Positions 24,980 to 32,964 of a stretch of 35,133 nucleotides of DNA are shown here, piece after piece. The position numbers were made by a program, and so were the translations under genes. The notes under the pieces were generated by a model. It worked only from the letters and a program-made list of their open reading frames with translations, was not told the DNA's origin and ran no database searches. Position 1 is the first letter of the stretch; each line of letters starts with the position of its first letter. Source of the DNA: Bordetella parapertussis. GTDB taxonomy: Bacteria; Pseudomonadota; Gammaproteobacteria; Burkholderiales; Burkholderiaceae_B. The stretch spans positions 1-35,133 of the forward strand of contig CAMCZQ010000012.1 in NCBI GenBank assembly GCA_945887835.1, written 5' to 3'.

Positions 24980-26440
24980 ATGAACGCACCCGTCCCAATG
25001 CTTGATACCGCAGAAATGCTCTCAACGGTTAGTCGCGCCTGGGACGACGATCTCGTCAAACAGTTAAGCGACTACATCGAGATTCCGGCAAAGTCACCCG
25101 CCTTTGACGCCAACTGGGCAAAAGCGGGTTACCTTGAAACCGTGCTTCAGCGGGCCACCACCTGGGTTGAGCAGCAAAAAGTCCCCGGTTTGAAAGCTGA
25201 AATCATTCGACTGCCAGGCCGCACACCCCTCATGTTTTTTGAGGTCGCCGCAACGCGCCCCCAAACACCAACAAGCCAGACCGTCTTAATGTATGGCCAT
25301 CTGGACAAACAACCTGAGTTTGATGGCTGGCGGGCGGGCTTAGGCCCCTGGACCCCAAAATATTTCGACGGCAAGCTGTTCGGCCGCGGCAGCGCCGATG
25401 ATGGCTACGCCACCTACGCAGCAATCACCGCGATTCAAGCGCTCAAAGCGCAGCACGTCGAACACCCCCGTATTGTCGGCATCATCGAAACCTGCGAAGA
25501 AAGTGGGTCACCCGATTTATTGCCCTATATCGACGTCATCAAACCACGACTCGGTGACGTGGGCCTGGTGATTTGCCTGGACAGCGGCGCGGGTAATTAT
25601 GACCAGCTGTGGCTGACGACCAGTCTGCGCGGCATGGCAGCGGGCGTACTGAAAGTTGAAATCCTGACTGAAGGTATTCATTCCGGCGACGCGTCAGGTT
25701 TGGTGCCCTCAAGTTTCAGAATCATGCGACATGTGCTTGACCGCCTTGAGGACAGTGAAACCGGTCGTTTATTGCCCAAAAGTTTTCACTGCGAGATCCC
25801 TGGTGAACGCCGCGACCAAGCGCGTGCCACAGCCGCTATTTTGGGCGATGAGATTTATAAGCGGTTTCCTTGGGCGCACCACGATTGCGGTGGCTCGACC
25901 TTGGTGGCGATTCCAACGACCCTGGATCCAGTCGAAGCGTTGATGCGACGCACCTGGATGCCGACCTTAAGCGTGACGGGGGCAGAAGGATTTCCGGCCC
26001 TGCAAGACGCAGGTAATGTTTTGCGCCCTTACACCGCGTTCAAACTGAGTCTGCGCCTACCACCCTTGATCGATGCGGCCACCGCGGTCGCCGAACTCAA
26101 GACACTGTTAGAAGACAACGCGCCTTATCAAGCCAAAGTCACGTTCGAGTCGCAAGGTGCCTCGACGGGCTGGAACGCCCCGACCATCGCCCCCTGGTTT
26201 GAACAGGCGCTCAATCAAGCCAGCCTTGCGCATTTTCAGGCGCCTGTCGGCTATATCGGTCAGGGCGGGACGATTCCCTTAATGAACCTGCTCAGCCAGG
26301 GATTCCCCACCGCACAGATGATGGTGTGTGGCGTCTTAGGCCCTAAATCCAACGCACATGGCCCGAACGAATTTTTACACGTGCCTTTTGCAAAAAAGCT
26401 GACGGCGGCAGTGGGTCAGATCATCACACAATTACCCTAA
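24980..26440 (+). CDS. M20-family metallopeptidase (carnosinase/CNDP-like dipeptidase)
   Basis: The 486 residues show the two-zinc M20 site: MYGHLDKQPEFDGW (His107, Asp109), GRGSADDGYA (bridging Asp140), TCEESGSPDL (catalytic Glu173 and ligand Glu174), LDSGAG (Asp201) and the C-terminal HGPNEFLHV. The 'LDKQPEFDGW' wording resembles CNDP/DUG1-type dipeptidases rather than ArgE or DapE. It would hydrolyse a dipeptide in the cytoplasm. It sits between malate synthase and a D-aminoacylase-like gene, and AGGA precedes the ATG. Substrate is unknown; beta-aspartyl or beta-alanyl dipeptides are possible. Confidence 0.9.
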   Translation: MNAPVPMLDTAEMLSTVSRAWDDDLVKQLSDYIEIPAKSPAFDANWAKAGYLETVLQRATTWVEQQKVPGLKAEIIRLPGRTPLMFFEVAATRPQTPTSQTVLMYGHLDKQPEFDGWRAGLGPWTPKYFDGKLFGRGSADDGYATYAAITAIQALKAQHVEHPRIVGIIETCEESGSPDLLPYIDVIKPRLGDVGLVICLDSGAGNYDQLWLTTSLRGMAAGVLKVEILTEGIHSGDASGLVPSSFRIMRHVLDRLEDSETGRLLPKSFHCEIPGERRDQARATAAILGDEIYKRFPWAHHDCGGSTLVAIPTTLDPVEALMRRTWMPTLSVTGAEGFPALQDAGNVLRPYTAFKLSLRLPPLIDAATAVAELKTLLEDNAPYQAKVTFESQGASTGWNAPTIAPWFEQALNQASLAHFQAPVGYIGQGGTIPLMNLLSQGFPTAQMMVCGVLGPKSNAHGPNEFLHVPFAKKLTAAVGQIITQLP

Positions 26441-26521
26441 CAAGCAAACTTATCCAACAGACGGCAGTGGCGCGCTGCATAACCAAAAACAGAATAACTC
26501 AAAATAAAAAGAGACCACATC

Positions 26522-28267
26522 ATGACAAAACCTGCATCTTTGATTATTCGCAACGGCCTGATCGCCGACGGCACTGGCAACAAACCCTATGTCGGCGATC
26601 TTAAAATTGTCGATGGCATTATTGAACAAGTTGGTACCGTCACCGGTACGGCAAGTGAAGAAATCGATGCCAAGGGTCTGCTGGTCACGCCAGGCTTTGT
26701 CGATATTCATACACACTACGACGGGCAGGTGACCTGGAGTAATCAAATCGCCTCGTCCTCACAACTTGGGGTGACCACCGTTGTGATGGGTAACTGTGGC
26801 ATCGGCTTTGCACCCTGCAATCCAGAGCATCGCCAAGTCATGATGAAGCTCATGGAAGGCGTGGAAGATATCCCAGGCGTCGTGCTCGATGAAGGCCTGC
26901 CCTGGAACTGGCGCACGTTCCCCGAGTATCTTGACGCCCTTGAGGCTCGCCAATACGACGCCGATATTGCGACTCAAATCGGTCACGCCCCCTTGCGCAT
27001 TCATGTGATGGGCGCACGCGGTGCTGCGCGTGAAGTCGCAACCGAAGCTGACAGTGCCGAAATGGCGCGCTTAGCAGTCGAAGCGGTTCAAGCCGGCGCG
27101 CTAGGCTTTACGACCTCACGCACGATCCTACACAAGAGCAGTGATGGCAATCACACACCAACTTTAGGCGCAGCCGAAAGCGAACTGACGACGATTGCCA
27201 AAGGCCTAGGCACTATAGGTCAGGGCGTGCTGCAGCTGGTTTCAGATTTTGATGATACTGACAATGAATTCGCGATGCTTCGACGCATCGTCGAGGCCTC
27301 TGGGCGCCCGCTCTCTTTGACGCTGTTGCAACATGAACACTTGCCCATGCGCTGGCGCCGAGTGATGCAGCACATGCACGAGGCGACCGATGCAGGTCTA
27401 AAAATGAAAGCACAAGTCGGCGCGCGACCCGTGGCTTTATTACTGAGTTTTTCGTTGTCGATTTGTCCGTTTTCGCAACTGCCTTCGTACGAGGCGCTGG
27501 CCAAGCTCCCCTTGGCCGAGCGGCTCGAACGTTTAAAAGACCCAGCACTACGCGCCAAAATCTTGGCTGAAGAACACACCGAAGCACTTTACAAGCGTCG
27601 CGTCGCGAACTTTGAGAACTTGTATCCGTTGGGCGATCCACCCGAATACGAACCCAAGCCTGAAGACAGCATCGCAGGTCTGGCTCAACGCGCCGGAGTC
27701 AATCCCACAGAGTATGCCTACGACTACTTGTTACAAAATCAAGGCACGGCGATTTTATATCGGCCGCTATATAACTACGCCGAGCAAAATCTTAACGTCT
27801 TGCGCGAGATGTTGCTTGATCGCGATACCGTACCCGGCTTAAGCGATGGTGGCGCGCATTATGGCTTCATTTGCGATGCAAGCTTTCCCACTTATTTGCT
27901 GACGCACTGGGCGCGCGACCGCTCGCGCGGTGAAAAAATCCCCCTCGAGACACTCGTTAAATGGCAAACGCACGACACCGCAGCCACAGTAGGCTTACTT
28001 GATCGTGGCTTACTGCGCCCAGGCTACAAAGGTGATGTCAACGTCATCGACTTTGAAAACCTTAAGCTCAGAGCACCAAAAATTGTCCACGACTTACCTG
28101 CGGGTGGACGGCGTTTAGGTCAAATTGCAGAAGGCTATCGCGCCACGATCGTCGCAGGTGTTGTCACGTATCGCGATGGCGTATCCACTGGAAAATTGCC
28201 AGGCAAACTCGTGCGCGGCGCGCAAGTCGCGCAGACCGCTGCGGTTGCAGCCGAAGCCTTAGCGTAA
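26522..28267 (+). CDS. N-acyl-D-amino-acid deacylase-type amidohydrolase
   Basis: The 581-residue metal-dependent amidohydrolase has TPGFVDIHTHYDGQVTW (metal ligands His63 and His65), GVTTVVMGNCGIGFAP (Cys92, matching the metal-bridging Cys of D-aminoacylases), and a C-terminal 'SDGGAHYG' segment (catalytic Asp). The sequence is of the D-aminoacylase branch, many members of which are longer proteins of unknown substrate. It lies 81 bp after the M20 gene and is followed by a NIPSNAP gene. It would act on N-acyl or ureido D-amino acids, or on a cyclic amide, in the cytoplasm. Confidence 0.88.
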   Translation: MTKPASLIIRNGLIADGTGNKPYVGDLKIVDGIIEQVGTVTGTASEEIDAKGLLVTPGFVDIHTHYDGQVTWSNQIASSSQLGVTTVVMGNCGIGFAPCNPEHRQVMMKLMEGVEDIPGVVLDEGLPWNWRTFPEYLDALEARQYDADIATQIGHAPLRIHVMGARGAAREVATEADSAEMARLAVEAVQAGALGFTTSRTILHKSSDGNHTPTLGAAESELTTIAKGLGTIGQGVLQLVSDFDDTDNEFAMLRRIVEASGRPLSLTLLQHEHLPMRWRRVMQHMHEATDAGLKMKAQVGARPVALLLSFSLSICPFSQLPSYEALAKLPLAERLERLKDPALRAKILAEEHTEALYKRRVANFENLYPLGDPPEYEPKPEDSIAGLAQRAGVNPTEYAYDYLLQNQGTAILYRPLYNYAEQNLNVLREMLLDRDTVPGLSDGGAHYGFICDASFPTYLLTHWARDRSRGEKIPLETLVKWQTHDTAATVGLLDRGLLRPGYKGDVNVIDFENLKLRAPKIVHDLPAGGRRLGQIAEGYRATIVAGVVTYRDGVSTGKLPGKLVRGAQVAQTAAVAAEALA

Positions 28268-28321
28268 ATTTTTTGAACATACCAACATTGACCTCGCCAA
28301 AAATATTCTCTGGAGACACGC

Positions 28322-28639
28322 ATGGCCATTTATGAATTACGCACCTATACCGTCATCGTTGGCAAAATGGGCGACGTTGTTGCCCTGTACAAAGCAGAGG
28401 GCTGGCCCGCGCTTTCTAAACACCCGGCAAAGCTTTGCGGCTATTTCACGGGCGATATCGGCGCCCTGAACCAGTTAGTTCACCTCTGGAAATTCGATGA
28501 CGAGGCAGATCGTCGCAAGTTCTGGGATGGGGTGTTCGGCGACCAGGCTTTCATGGCCTTTGCTAAGCAACTGCGCCCCTTGTTGCAAGTGCAAGAAAAT
28601 AAACTGCTGTTAGCCGCCCCTTGGGGACCGCAGGTATAA
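28322..28639 (+). CDS. NIPSNAP-family protein
   Basis: The 105-residue protein starts MAIYELRTYTVIVGKMGDVV and ends LLQVQENKLLLAAPW, both typical of the NIPSNAP ferredoxin-like alpha/beta-barrel domain (PF07978). Bacterial members are often encoded beside catabolic amidohydrolases; their biochemical role is not established. TGGAG precedes the ATG at good spacing. It ends 8 bp from the convergent UspA-type gene, leaving no room for a separate terminator. Confidence 0.9.
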   Translation: MAIYELRTYTVIVGKMGDVVALYKAEGWPALSKHPAKLCGYFTGDIGALNQLVHLWKFDDEADRRKFWDGVFGDQAFMAFAKQLRPLLQVQENKLLLAAPWGPQV

Positions 28640-28647
28640 GCAGGCAC

Positions 28648-29094
28648 TCAGAGATCGTCTTTCAAAATCACAATCAATACACTGCAGTGAGCGATCTCTA
28701 TCAACGCCTTGGATTTAGAACTTCCCCACCAGCGGGCTGCCCAGTGCGTTTGGTGCTTGTGACCCACAACAATCAGGTCTGAATGATTTTGTTTTGCATA
28801 GTTCGCGATTTCCACTGCTGCATCGCCTTTTAAACAGACACCTTTGACCTGATAACCCGCAGACTTTAGCGTCATCACGCCTGCGTTTAAAATCTCAAGC
28901 TGCGCATGCTCATCTTGATCTATTTTGTCTTGAGTGACAAAGCCGCCGTCTATGCCCAACGACGCGTAGTAATTAGGCGTGACCGTTAATAAAGTTATTT
29001 GTGCCGAGCCCCAGTTGGCAAGCTCTTGACACTCAATCAGTGCTTTTTGATCTAGTACAGAACCGTCGTAGCCAAGCAAAATATTTTTATACAT
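28648..29094 (-). CDS. Universal stress protein (UspA family)
   Basis: This 148-residue Usp domain starts MYKNILLGYDGSVLDQKALI and has the C-terminal stretch LIVVGHKHQTHWAARWWGSS followed by KSKALIEIAHCSVLIV. The nucleotide-binding signature G-2x-G-9x-G-S is present except that the second Gly is His (G-HK-H-9x-G-S), so ATP binding may be altered. GAGG lies before the ATG. The 123-bp upstream region holds tandem repeats and an 18-bp dyad, suggesting specific regulation. Confidence 0.9.
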   Translation of the reverse strand: MYKNILLGYDGSVLDQKALIECQELANWGSAQITLLTVTPNYYASLGIDGGFVTQDKIDQDEHAQLEILNAGVMTLKSAGYQVKGVCLKGDAAVEIANYAKQNHSDLIVVGHKHQTHWAARWWGSSKSKALIEIAHCSVLIVILKDDL

Positions 29095-29116
29095 TTTGAC
29101 CTCTACTGATCAGGCG

Positions 29117-29127
29117 TTTAGGGTTTG
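29117..29127 (-). repeat. Inverted copy of the CAAACCCTA repeat core
   Basis: TTTAGGGTTTG on the plus strand is the reverse complement of CAAACCCTAAA. It therefore matches, in the opposite orientation, the core of the three tandem repeats at 29176-29225. The two could pair in a transcript or form distant half-sites. Confidence 0.35.
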
Positions 29128-29144
29128 AGCTGTTATCGCGCACA

Positions 29145-29162
29145 GAGTAAACGTATTTACTC
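29145..29162. promoter_or_regulatory. 18-bp dyad upstream of the usp gene
   Basis: The string gagtaaacgtatttactc has perfect 7-bp arms (GAGTAAA/TTTACTC) around four bases. It lies 51-68 bp upstream of the usp start, a usual place for an operator. The sequence is not one I can assign to a known regulator. Confidence 0.45.
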
Positions 29163-29175
29163 AAATTTTTGACAC

Positions 29176-29225
29176 GGACAAACCCTAGGGGAGGTCAAAC
29201 CCTAGTGCAGGTCAACCCTAACTGA
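29176..29225 (-). repeat. 17-bp tandem repeats (3 copies)
   Basis: Units begin at 29176, 29193 and 29210, each carrying GGWCAAACCCTAG or a one-base-shorter form; the CAA cores fall at 29179, 29196 and 29213, an exact 17-bp period. The third unit includes the stop codon of the MhpD-like gene. The array lies between that gene and usp, both on the minus strand. Confidence 0.5.
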
Positions 29226-30006
29226 ACGTTGCTGACACGGCGCCAAAGATACCAAAATCGGCCGTCACTTCGTCACCGACCTTGACTGGCACGGGTACCA
29301 AACAGGTGCCCGTCATCACGACATCACCCGCTTGAAGATAATTGTCGTACTCAAGCAGCTCGTTTGCGAGCCACGTTAAAGCCAGACGGGGATCACCCAA
29401 CACGTTGGCGCCCTGCCCAAGCGCTGCAGTTTTTCCGTTACTTAGCATTGTGACCTGATGGTCTTTTAAGTCGACGCTGCGCCAATTTGTTGTGACTTCT
29501 TTTCCTAAAACAAAAAAGCACGCGCAAGCAAATTCCGAAATCAATTGACCCTCGCCTGCTGTTGCAAAATCTTCAAAGCGTGAGGCGGGCACTTCGATCG
29601 CCACGTGTAAGGCCTCAACGCTCTGCATAACGTCTGCCACGCTTAATCGTGCGTGCCCGACACGTTTGATATCTCGCCCGATCCGAAACGCAAACTCTGC
29701 CTCTGCGACAGCCATAAAATTACCTGTTAACGACACCGTGGCGCCGTCTGGCAGGCACCGTGATTGCAAGAGTCTGCCCGCAAGCGGCCCACTCACGCCA
29801 ATATGCTTTTGACCTGCGGCACTCGTGGCGGCGATTTTCCAGCCAAGGCCTGCTTCGCCTGTCGCTTTAAGCAAGGCCGCCTGAATAGCATATCCCTCGG
29901 CGCGCGAGCTTGGACGGCAAGCCGGATCAAGCGCGACAATTCGCCCGTGATCACGAAAGACAGGCAATAAAGTTGCAACGGCTTGGTTAATCTGTGGTGT
30001 TTGCAT
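29218..30006 (-). CDS. 2-keto-4-pentenoate hydratase / oxalocrotonate decarboxylase-like (MhpD family)
   Basis: The 262 residues match the MhpD branch of the FAH superfamily in length and motifs: GWKIAATSAAGQKHIGVSGP near residue 55, the metal-binding AEAEFAFRIGRDI (Glu102 and Glu104), and AGDVVMTGTCLVPVPVKVGD near the end. Such enzymes hydrate 2-oxopent-4-enoate or decarboxylate 4-oxalocrotonate in aromatic meta-cleavage pathways. No ring-cleavage genes are adjacent, so the substrate here may be another 2-oxo acid. GAGG precedes the ATG. It is divergent from the amidase with a dyad in the 63-bp gap. Confidence 0.88.
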   Translation of the reverse strand: MQTPQINQAVATLLPVFRDHGRIVALDPACRPSSRAEGYAIQAALLKATGEAGLGWKIAATSAAGQKHIGVSGPLAGRLLQSRCLPDGATVSLTGNFMAVAEAEFAFRIGRDIKRVGHARLSVADVMQSVEALHVAIEVPASRFEDFATAGEGQLISEFACACFFVLGKEVTTNWRSVDLKDHQVTMLSNGKTAALGQGANVLGDPRLALTWLANELLEYDNYLQAGDVVMTGTCLVPVPVKVGDEVTADFGIFGAVSATFS

Positions 30007-30027
30007 GGAAAGACCTCACTTTGCTAG

Positions 30028-30038
30028 GCATAATATGC
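30028..30038. promoter_or_regulatory. Dyad GCATAATATGC between MhpD-like gene and amidase
   Basis: Perfect 5-bp arms (GCATA/TATGC) around one base lie in the middle of a 63-bp divergent region. The element also contains -10-like AT-rich sequence on both strands. In so short a region a bound regulator would affect both genes. This is a candidate only. Confidence 0.35.
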
Positions 30039-30069
30039 ATTAAAGTACTCTAAAAAGAAGAAACGAGAC

Positions 30070-31365
30070 ATGACAGAACCCTATCAACTGACGCTGGGCC
30101 AAATGGCCAAGGCGTTGCGTACCAAAACCTTGACCTCTGAGGCGCTGGTGACAAGCTGCCTCGAACGCATCGCCGCGGTCGATCCTGAGGTGTTGGCTTG
30201 GGCCCGCTTAGATGGCAACGCAGCACTGAGCCGTGCCCGAGAACTCGATCAAGAGCCACCTCGCAGCCTGCTGCATGGCATTCCGATTGGCGTCAAAGAT
30301 ATTATTGACACTGACGACTTTATCACCAGCTACAACTCTCCGATCTATCAAACGCATCGACCAAGCACCAACGCCAATATCGTCACGAGAGCACTCGATG
30401 CTGGCGCCATCGTTCTCGGAAAAACAACAACGCAAGAGTTTGCCACTCGCGGCAACATCAGCCCCACGCGCAATCCTCACTCAGCCCTGCACAGCCCCGG
30501 TGGGTCATCGAGTGGCTCTGCCGCTGCTGTCGGTGCCAGCATGGTGCCTCTGGCGCTGAGCTCGCAAACCGCCGGATCGATTGTCCGACCTGCCTCGTAT
30601 TGTGGGGTCGTTGGCTTCAAGGCAAGCTATGACTTAATTGATATTTCAGGCGTCAAAAGAATGTCGCCAACGCTTGATACGCTGGGTTGGCATACCCGCA
30701 GCGTTCAAGACGCCGCCATTGCCTTGAGTCTTTTATCCAACTGGCAAGGTTTACAAGAGTTCGAACGAGGCTTAACAACTGAGTTGATCGTTGGCATCTG
30801 TGAAGACCCCTTTTGGCCGCTGGCAGAGACCGCCACCCGCGAGGCGCTGTCTTTAGCTCGCGAGCGACTTGAGCGGGCCGGCGTTCGCATCATCCAGATT
30901 AGCTTGCCCTCTGGTTTTGAAAAACTAGGGGCTGCACTTGACGTAATCGGCGATGTTGAAGGGCTTGCCTCGCTTGAACACGAGTGGCTGAATCACCGTG
31001 GGGGCCTATCGGCCGGTGTGCACGAAAAACTTCAGCGCGCACAGACAATAAAACCGCAAGTTTATGAGGAGGCCAAGCGTTTGGCTCGCACGTGCAGTGA
31101 ACAAAGCGCTAGCCTCTTTGCAGGTGCTACGTGCATCCTGACACCAAGCTCGCCGGGCTATGCACCATTACTTGAACTTAAGGATCCAGGCGACTCTTGT
31201 TTTAGCAAACTCTGGACAATTCTAGGAATGCCCAGCGTCAGTATCCCGATTCCGTTACCCGGTCCGCTTCCTATCGGACTTGAAATTATTTGCCCCAAAG
31301 GCCAGGATACTCTTGCACTGCAGACAGCGCAGCGTATTGAAAACATTATGAATAAAAAACTCTAA
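30070..31365 (+). CDS. Amidase (amidase-signature family)
   Basis: The 431-residue amidase-signature protein has the Ser-cisSer-Lys triad in place: Lys76 in PIGVKDIID, the Gly/Ser-rich SPGGSSSGSAAAVG (143-155), and nucleophile Ser170 in SSQTAGSIVRPASYCGVVGF. The usual D(x)GGSIR reads TAGSIVR, a minor change around the nucleophile. Members hydrolyse carboxamides, ureido acids or aminoacyl amides; the specificity here is unknown. It begins a plus-strand run of catabolic genes continuing to the window end, with PrpD-3 116 bp downstream. Confidence 0.91.
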   Translation: MTEPYQLTLGQMAKALRTKTLTSEALVTSCLERIAAVDPEVLAWARLDGNAALSRARELDQEPPRSLLHGIPIGVKDIIDTDDFITSYNSPIYQTHRPSTNANIVTRALDAGAIVLGKTTTQEFATRGNISPTRNPHSALHSPGGSSSGSAAAVGASMVPLALSSQTAGSIVRPASYCGVVGFKASYDLIDISGVKRMSPTLDTLGWHTRSVQDAAIALSLLSNWQGLQEFERGLTTELIVGICEDPFWPLAETATREALSLARERLERAGVRIIQISLPSGFEKLGAALDVIGDVEGLASLEHEWLNHRGGLSAGVHEKLQRAQTIKPQVYEEAKRLARTCSEQSASLFAGATCILTPSSPGYAPLLELKDPGDSCFSKLWTILGMPSVSIPIPLPGPLPIGLEIICPKGQDTLALQTAQRIENIMNKKL

Positions 31366-31389
31366 TCTATAAAATTCATTTTAAAAAAA

Positions 31390-31425
31390 GAGCGCACGAA
31401 AAAAAACGAGCGCACTAAGTTAAAA
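31390..31425 (+). repeat. 18-bp direct repeat before PrpD-3
   Basis: GAGCGCAC occurs at 31390-31397 and 31408-31415, the first halves of two adjacent 18-bp units with AT-rich second halves. The pair lies in the 116-bp gap between the amidase and PrpD-3. The function is unknown; a third related GAG occurs near 31430. Confidence 0.35.
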
Positions 31426-31481
31426 GCCGAGTAAATTTTTATTAATGACAACCTGCTTACAACACAACAGACTGAGTCAAC

Positions 31482-32816
31482 ATGGGTACGACTGAAGCAC
31501 TCGCAACTTTCATCACAACTTTTGATGGGGCAAAAATTCCTGAACCCGTCCGCGCAATCGCCGTACGCGGTTTCGTGAATTGGGCGGGCTGCGCCTTGGG
31601 CGGCGCACGTCACCCCGCCCTACTGAACGCGATGAGTGCCCTGCGCCCGTTTATTGGCGCCCCACAGGCAAGCGTTATTGGTCGAAATGAACGCGTCGAT
31701 GCACTCAATGCCGCCTTGTTTAACGGCATTAGCTCACACGTTCTCGATTTCGACGATACGCATATGGCGACGCTAATACACCCGAGCGGCCCGGTACTAT
31801 CGGCTTTACTGGCGCTGGCTGAGTACCACCCAATCGACGGCAATGCCTTCGTCGAGGCGATTGTCTTCGGGATCGAAATTGAATGTCGCATCGCGCTGGG
31901 TGTATGCCCTGCTCATTACGATATCGGTTGGCATGTCACGGGTACGGTCGGCGGCTTCGGTGCGGCGGCAGCGGTTGGTCGCGCACTCAAGCTAGACGCC
32001 AAACAAATGGCGTGGGCGCTTGGCATTGCAGCCACTCAAGCGGCCGGGTTACGTGAGGTGTTTGGCACCATGTGCAAAAGTCTTCACCCCGGACGTGCGG
32101 CGCAAAGTGGTCTGAGCGCGGCGTTGATGGCGCAGTCTGGCTTCACCAGCTCACTACGTGCAATTGAAGCGCCGCGCGGGTTTGCTCACGTTTTATCTAC
32201 TGAGCAACATTTTGAAAAAATCACTGACGGCTTAGGGACGGTTTGGCATACGCTAGAAAATAGTTTTAAACCCTATGCCTGCGGCCTCGTGATTCATCCA
32301 ATTATCGATGGCTGCCTAACCTTACGTCAGCAGCATCAATTTAACCCAGCAGATGTCACGCAGATTGATCTAAAGGTTCACCCCTTGGTGCTAGAGCTCA
32401 CTGGAAAAAGTGCCCCCACGACTGGACTAGAGGGTAAGTTCAGCGTGCAGCACTCTGCTGCGATCGTCACCCACGAAGGCAAAAGTCAGGCAAGGCAATA
32501 TTCAGACGCCGCTGTACAAAATCCCGACGTCACAGCACTGCGCAAAAAAGTACAAGTCGAGATTGAGCCTGGACTTCGGGTAGATGAGGCTAAAGTCACT
32601 ATCAGCTTACGGGATGGACGCACACTACACCATCATGTCGTTCACGCACTGGGAAGTATTGAACGGCCGATGAACGATGAACAAGTCGATACAAAATTTA
32701 TGGATCTAGCGTCAACAGTCATGACTCGTGAGCAAGCCACACAGGCACTGACCGCGTGTCGCGCGGTTGGTCAAGCACACGATGCCGGCGCAGTTGGTCG
32801 CGCCTTGAGCGTATGA
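31482..32816 (+). CDS. MmgE/PrpD family protein (PrpD-3)
   Basis: The 444-residue member has 'FNGISSHVLDFDDTHM', DIGWHVTGTVGGFGAAAAVG, REVFGTMCKSLHPGRAAQSG, KPYACGLVIHP and a C-terminal SLRDGRTLHHH segment. It keeps the LDxDD and GWHxT motifs, so it is closer to PrpD-2 than to PrpD-1. With the lyase-type gene downstream it gives the dehydratase-plus-lyase pair seen in the methylcitrate cycle, but no synthase is nearby. The ATG at 31482 has only a weak GAG ribosome-binding site. Confidence 0.9.
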   Translation: MGTTEALATFITTFDGAKIPEPVRAIAVRGFVNWAGCALGGARHPALLNAMSALRPFIGAPQASVIGRNERVDALNAALFNGISSHVLDFDDTHMATLIHPSGPVLSALLALAEYHPIDGNAFVEAIVFGIEIECRIALGVCPAHYDIGWHVTGTVGGFGAAAAVGRALKLDAKQMAWALGIAATQAAGLREVFGTMCKSLHPGRAAQSGLSAALMAQSGFTSSLRAIEAPRGFAHVLSTEQHFEKITDGLGTVWHTLENSFKPYACGLVIHPIIDGCLTLRQQHQFNPADVTQIDLKVHPLVLELTGKSAPTTGLEGKFSVQHSAAIVTHEGKSQARQYSDAAVQNPDVTALRKKVQVEIEPGLRVDEAKVTISLRDGRTLHHHVVHALGSIERPMNDEQVDTKFMDLASTVMTREQATQALTACRAVGQAHDAGAVGRALSV

Positions 32817-32964
32817 CGTTAAGGAGTACTTTCGCAAGCGGTCACGTGTGTGTCTGGTGACATCAAAGTCAATCCAACAAATTTAGTCTTAGACGCAACT
32901 GCTTAATCTCTTTTTTAACACTTTCATCTAAATATCATCCGAATAAAACAAAGGGGATACATGT

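Noticed and set aside
27213-27641. Long minus-strand open frames inside the D-aminoacylase gene
   Set aside because: They mirror codon bias of the real gene, lack recognisable domains and have no ribosome-binding site.
29176-29225. CRISPR-like or telomere-like array (CCCTAA core)
   Set aside because: Units are contiguous 17-mers without spacers and number only three; no cas genes are present.
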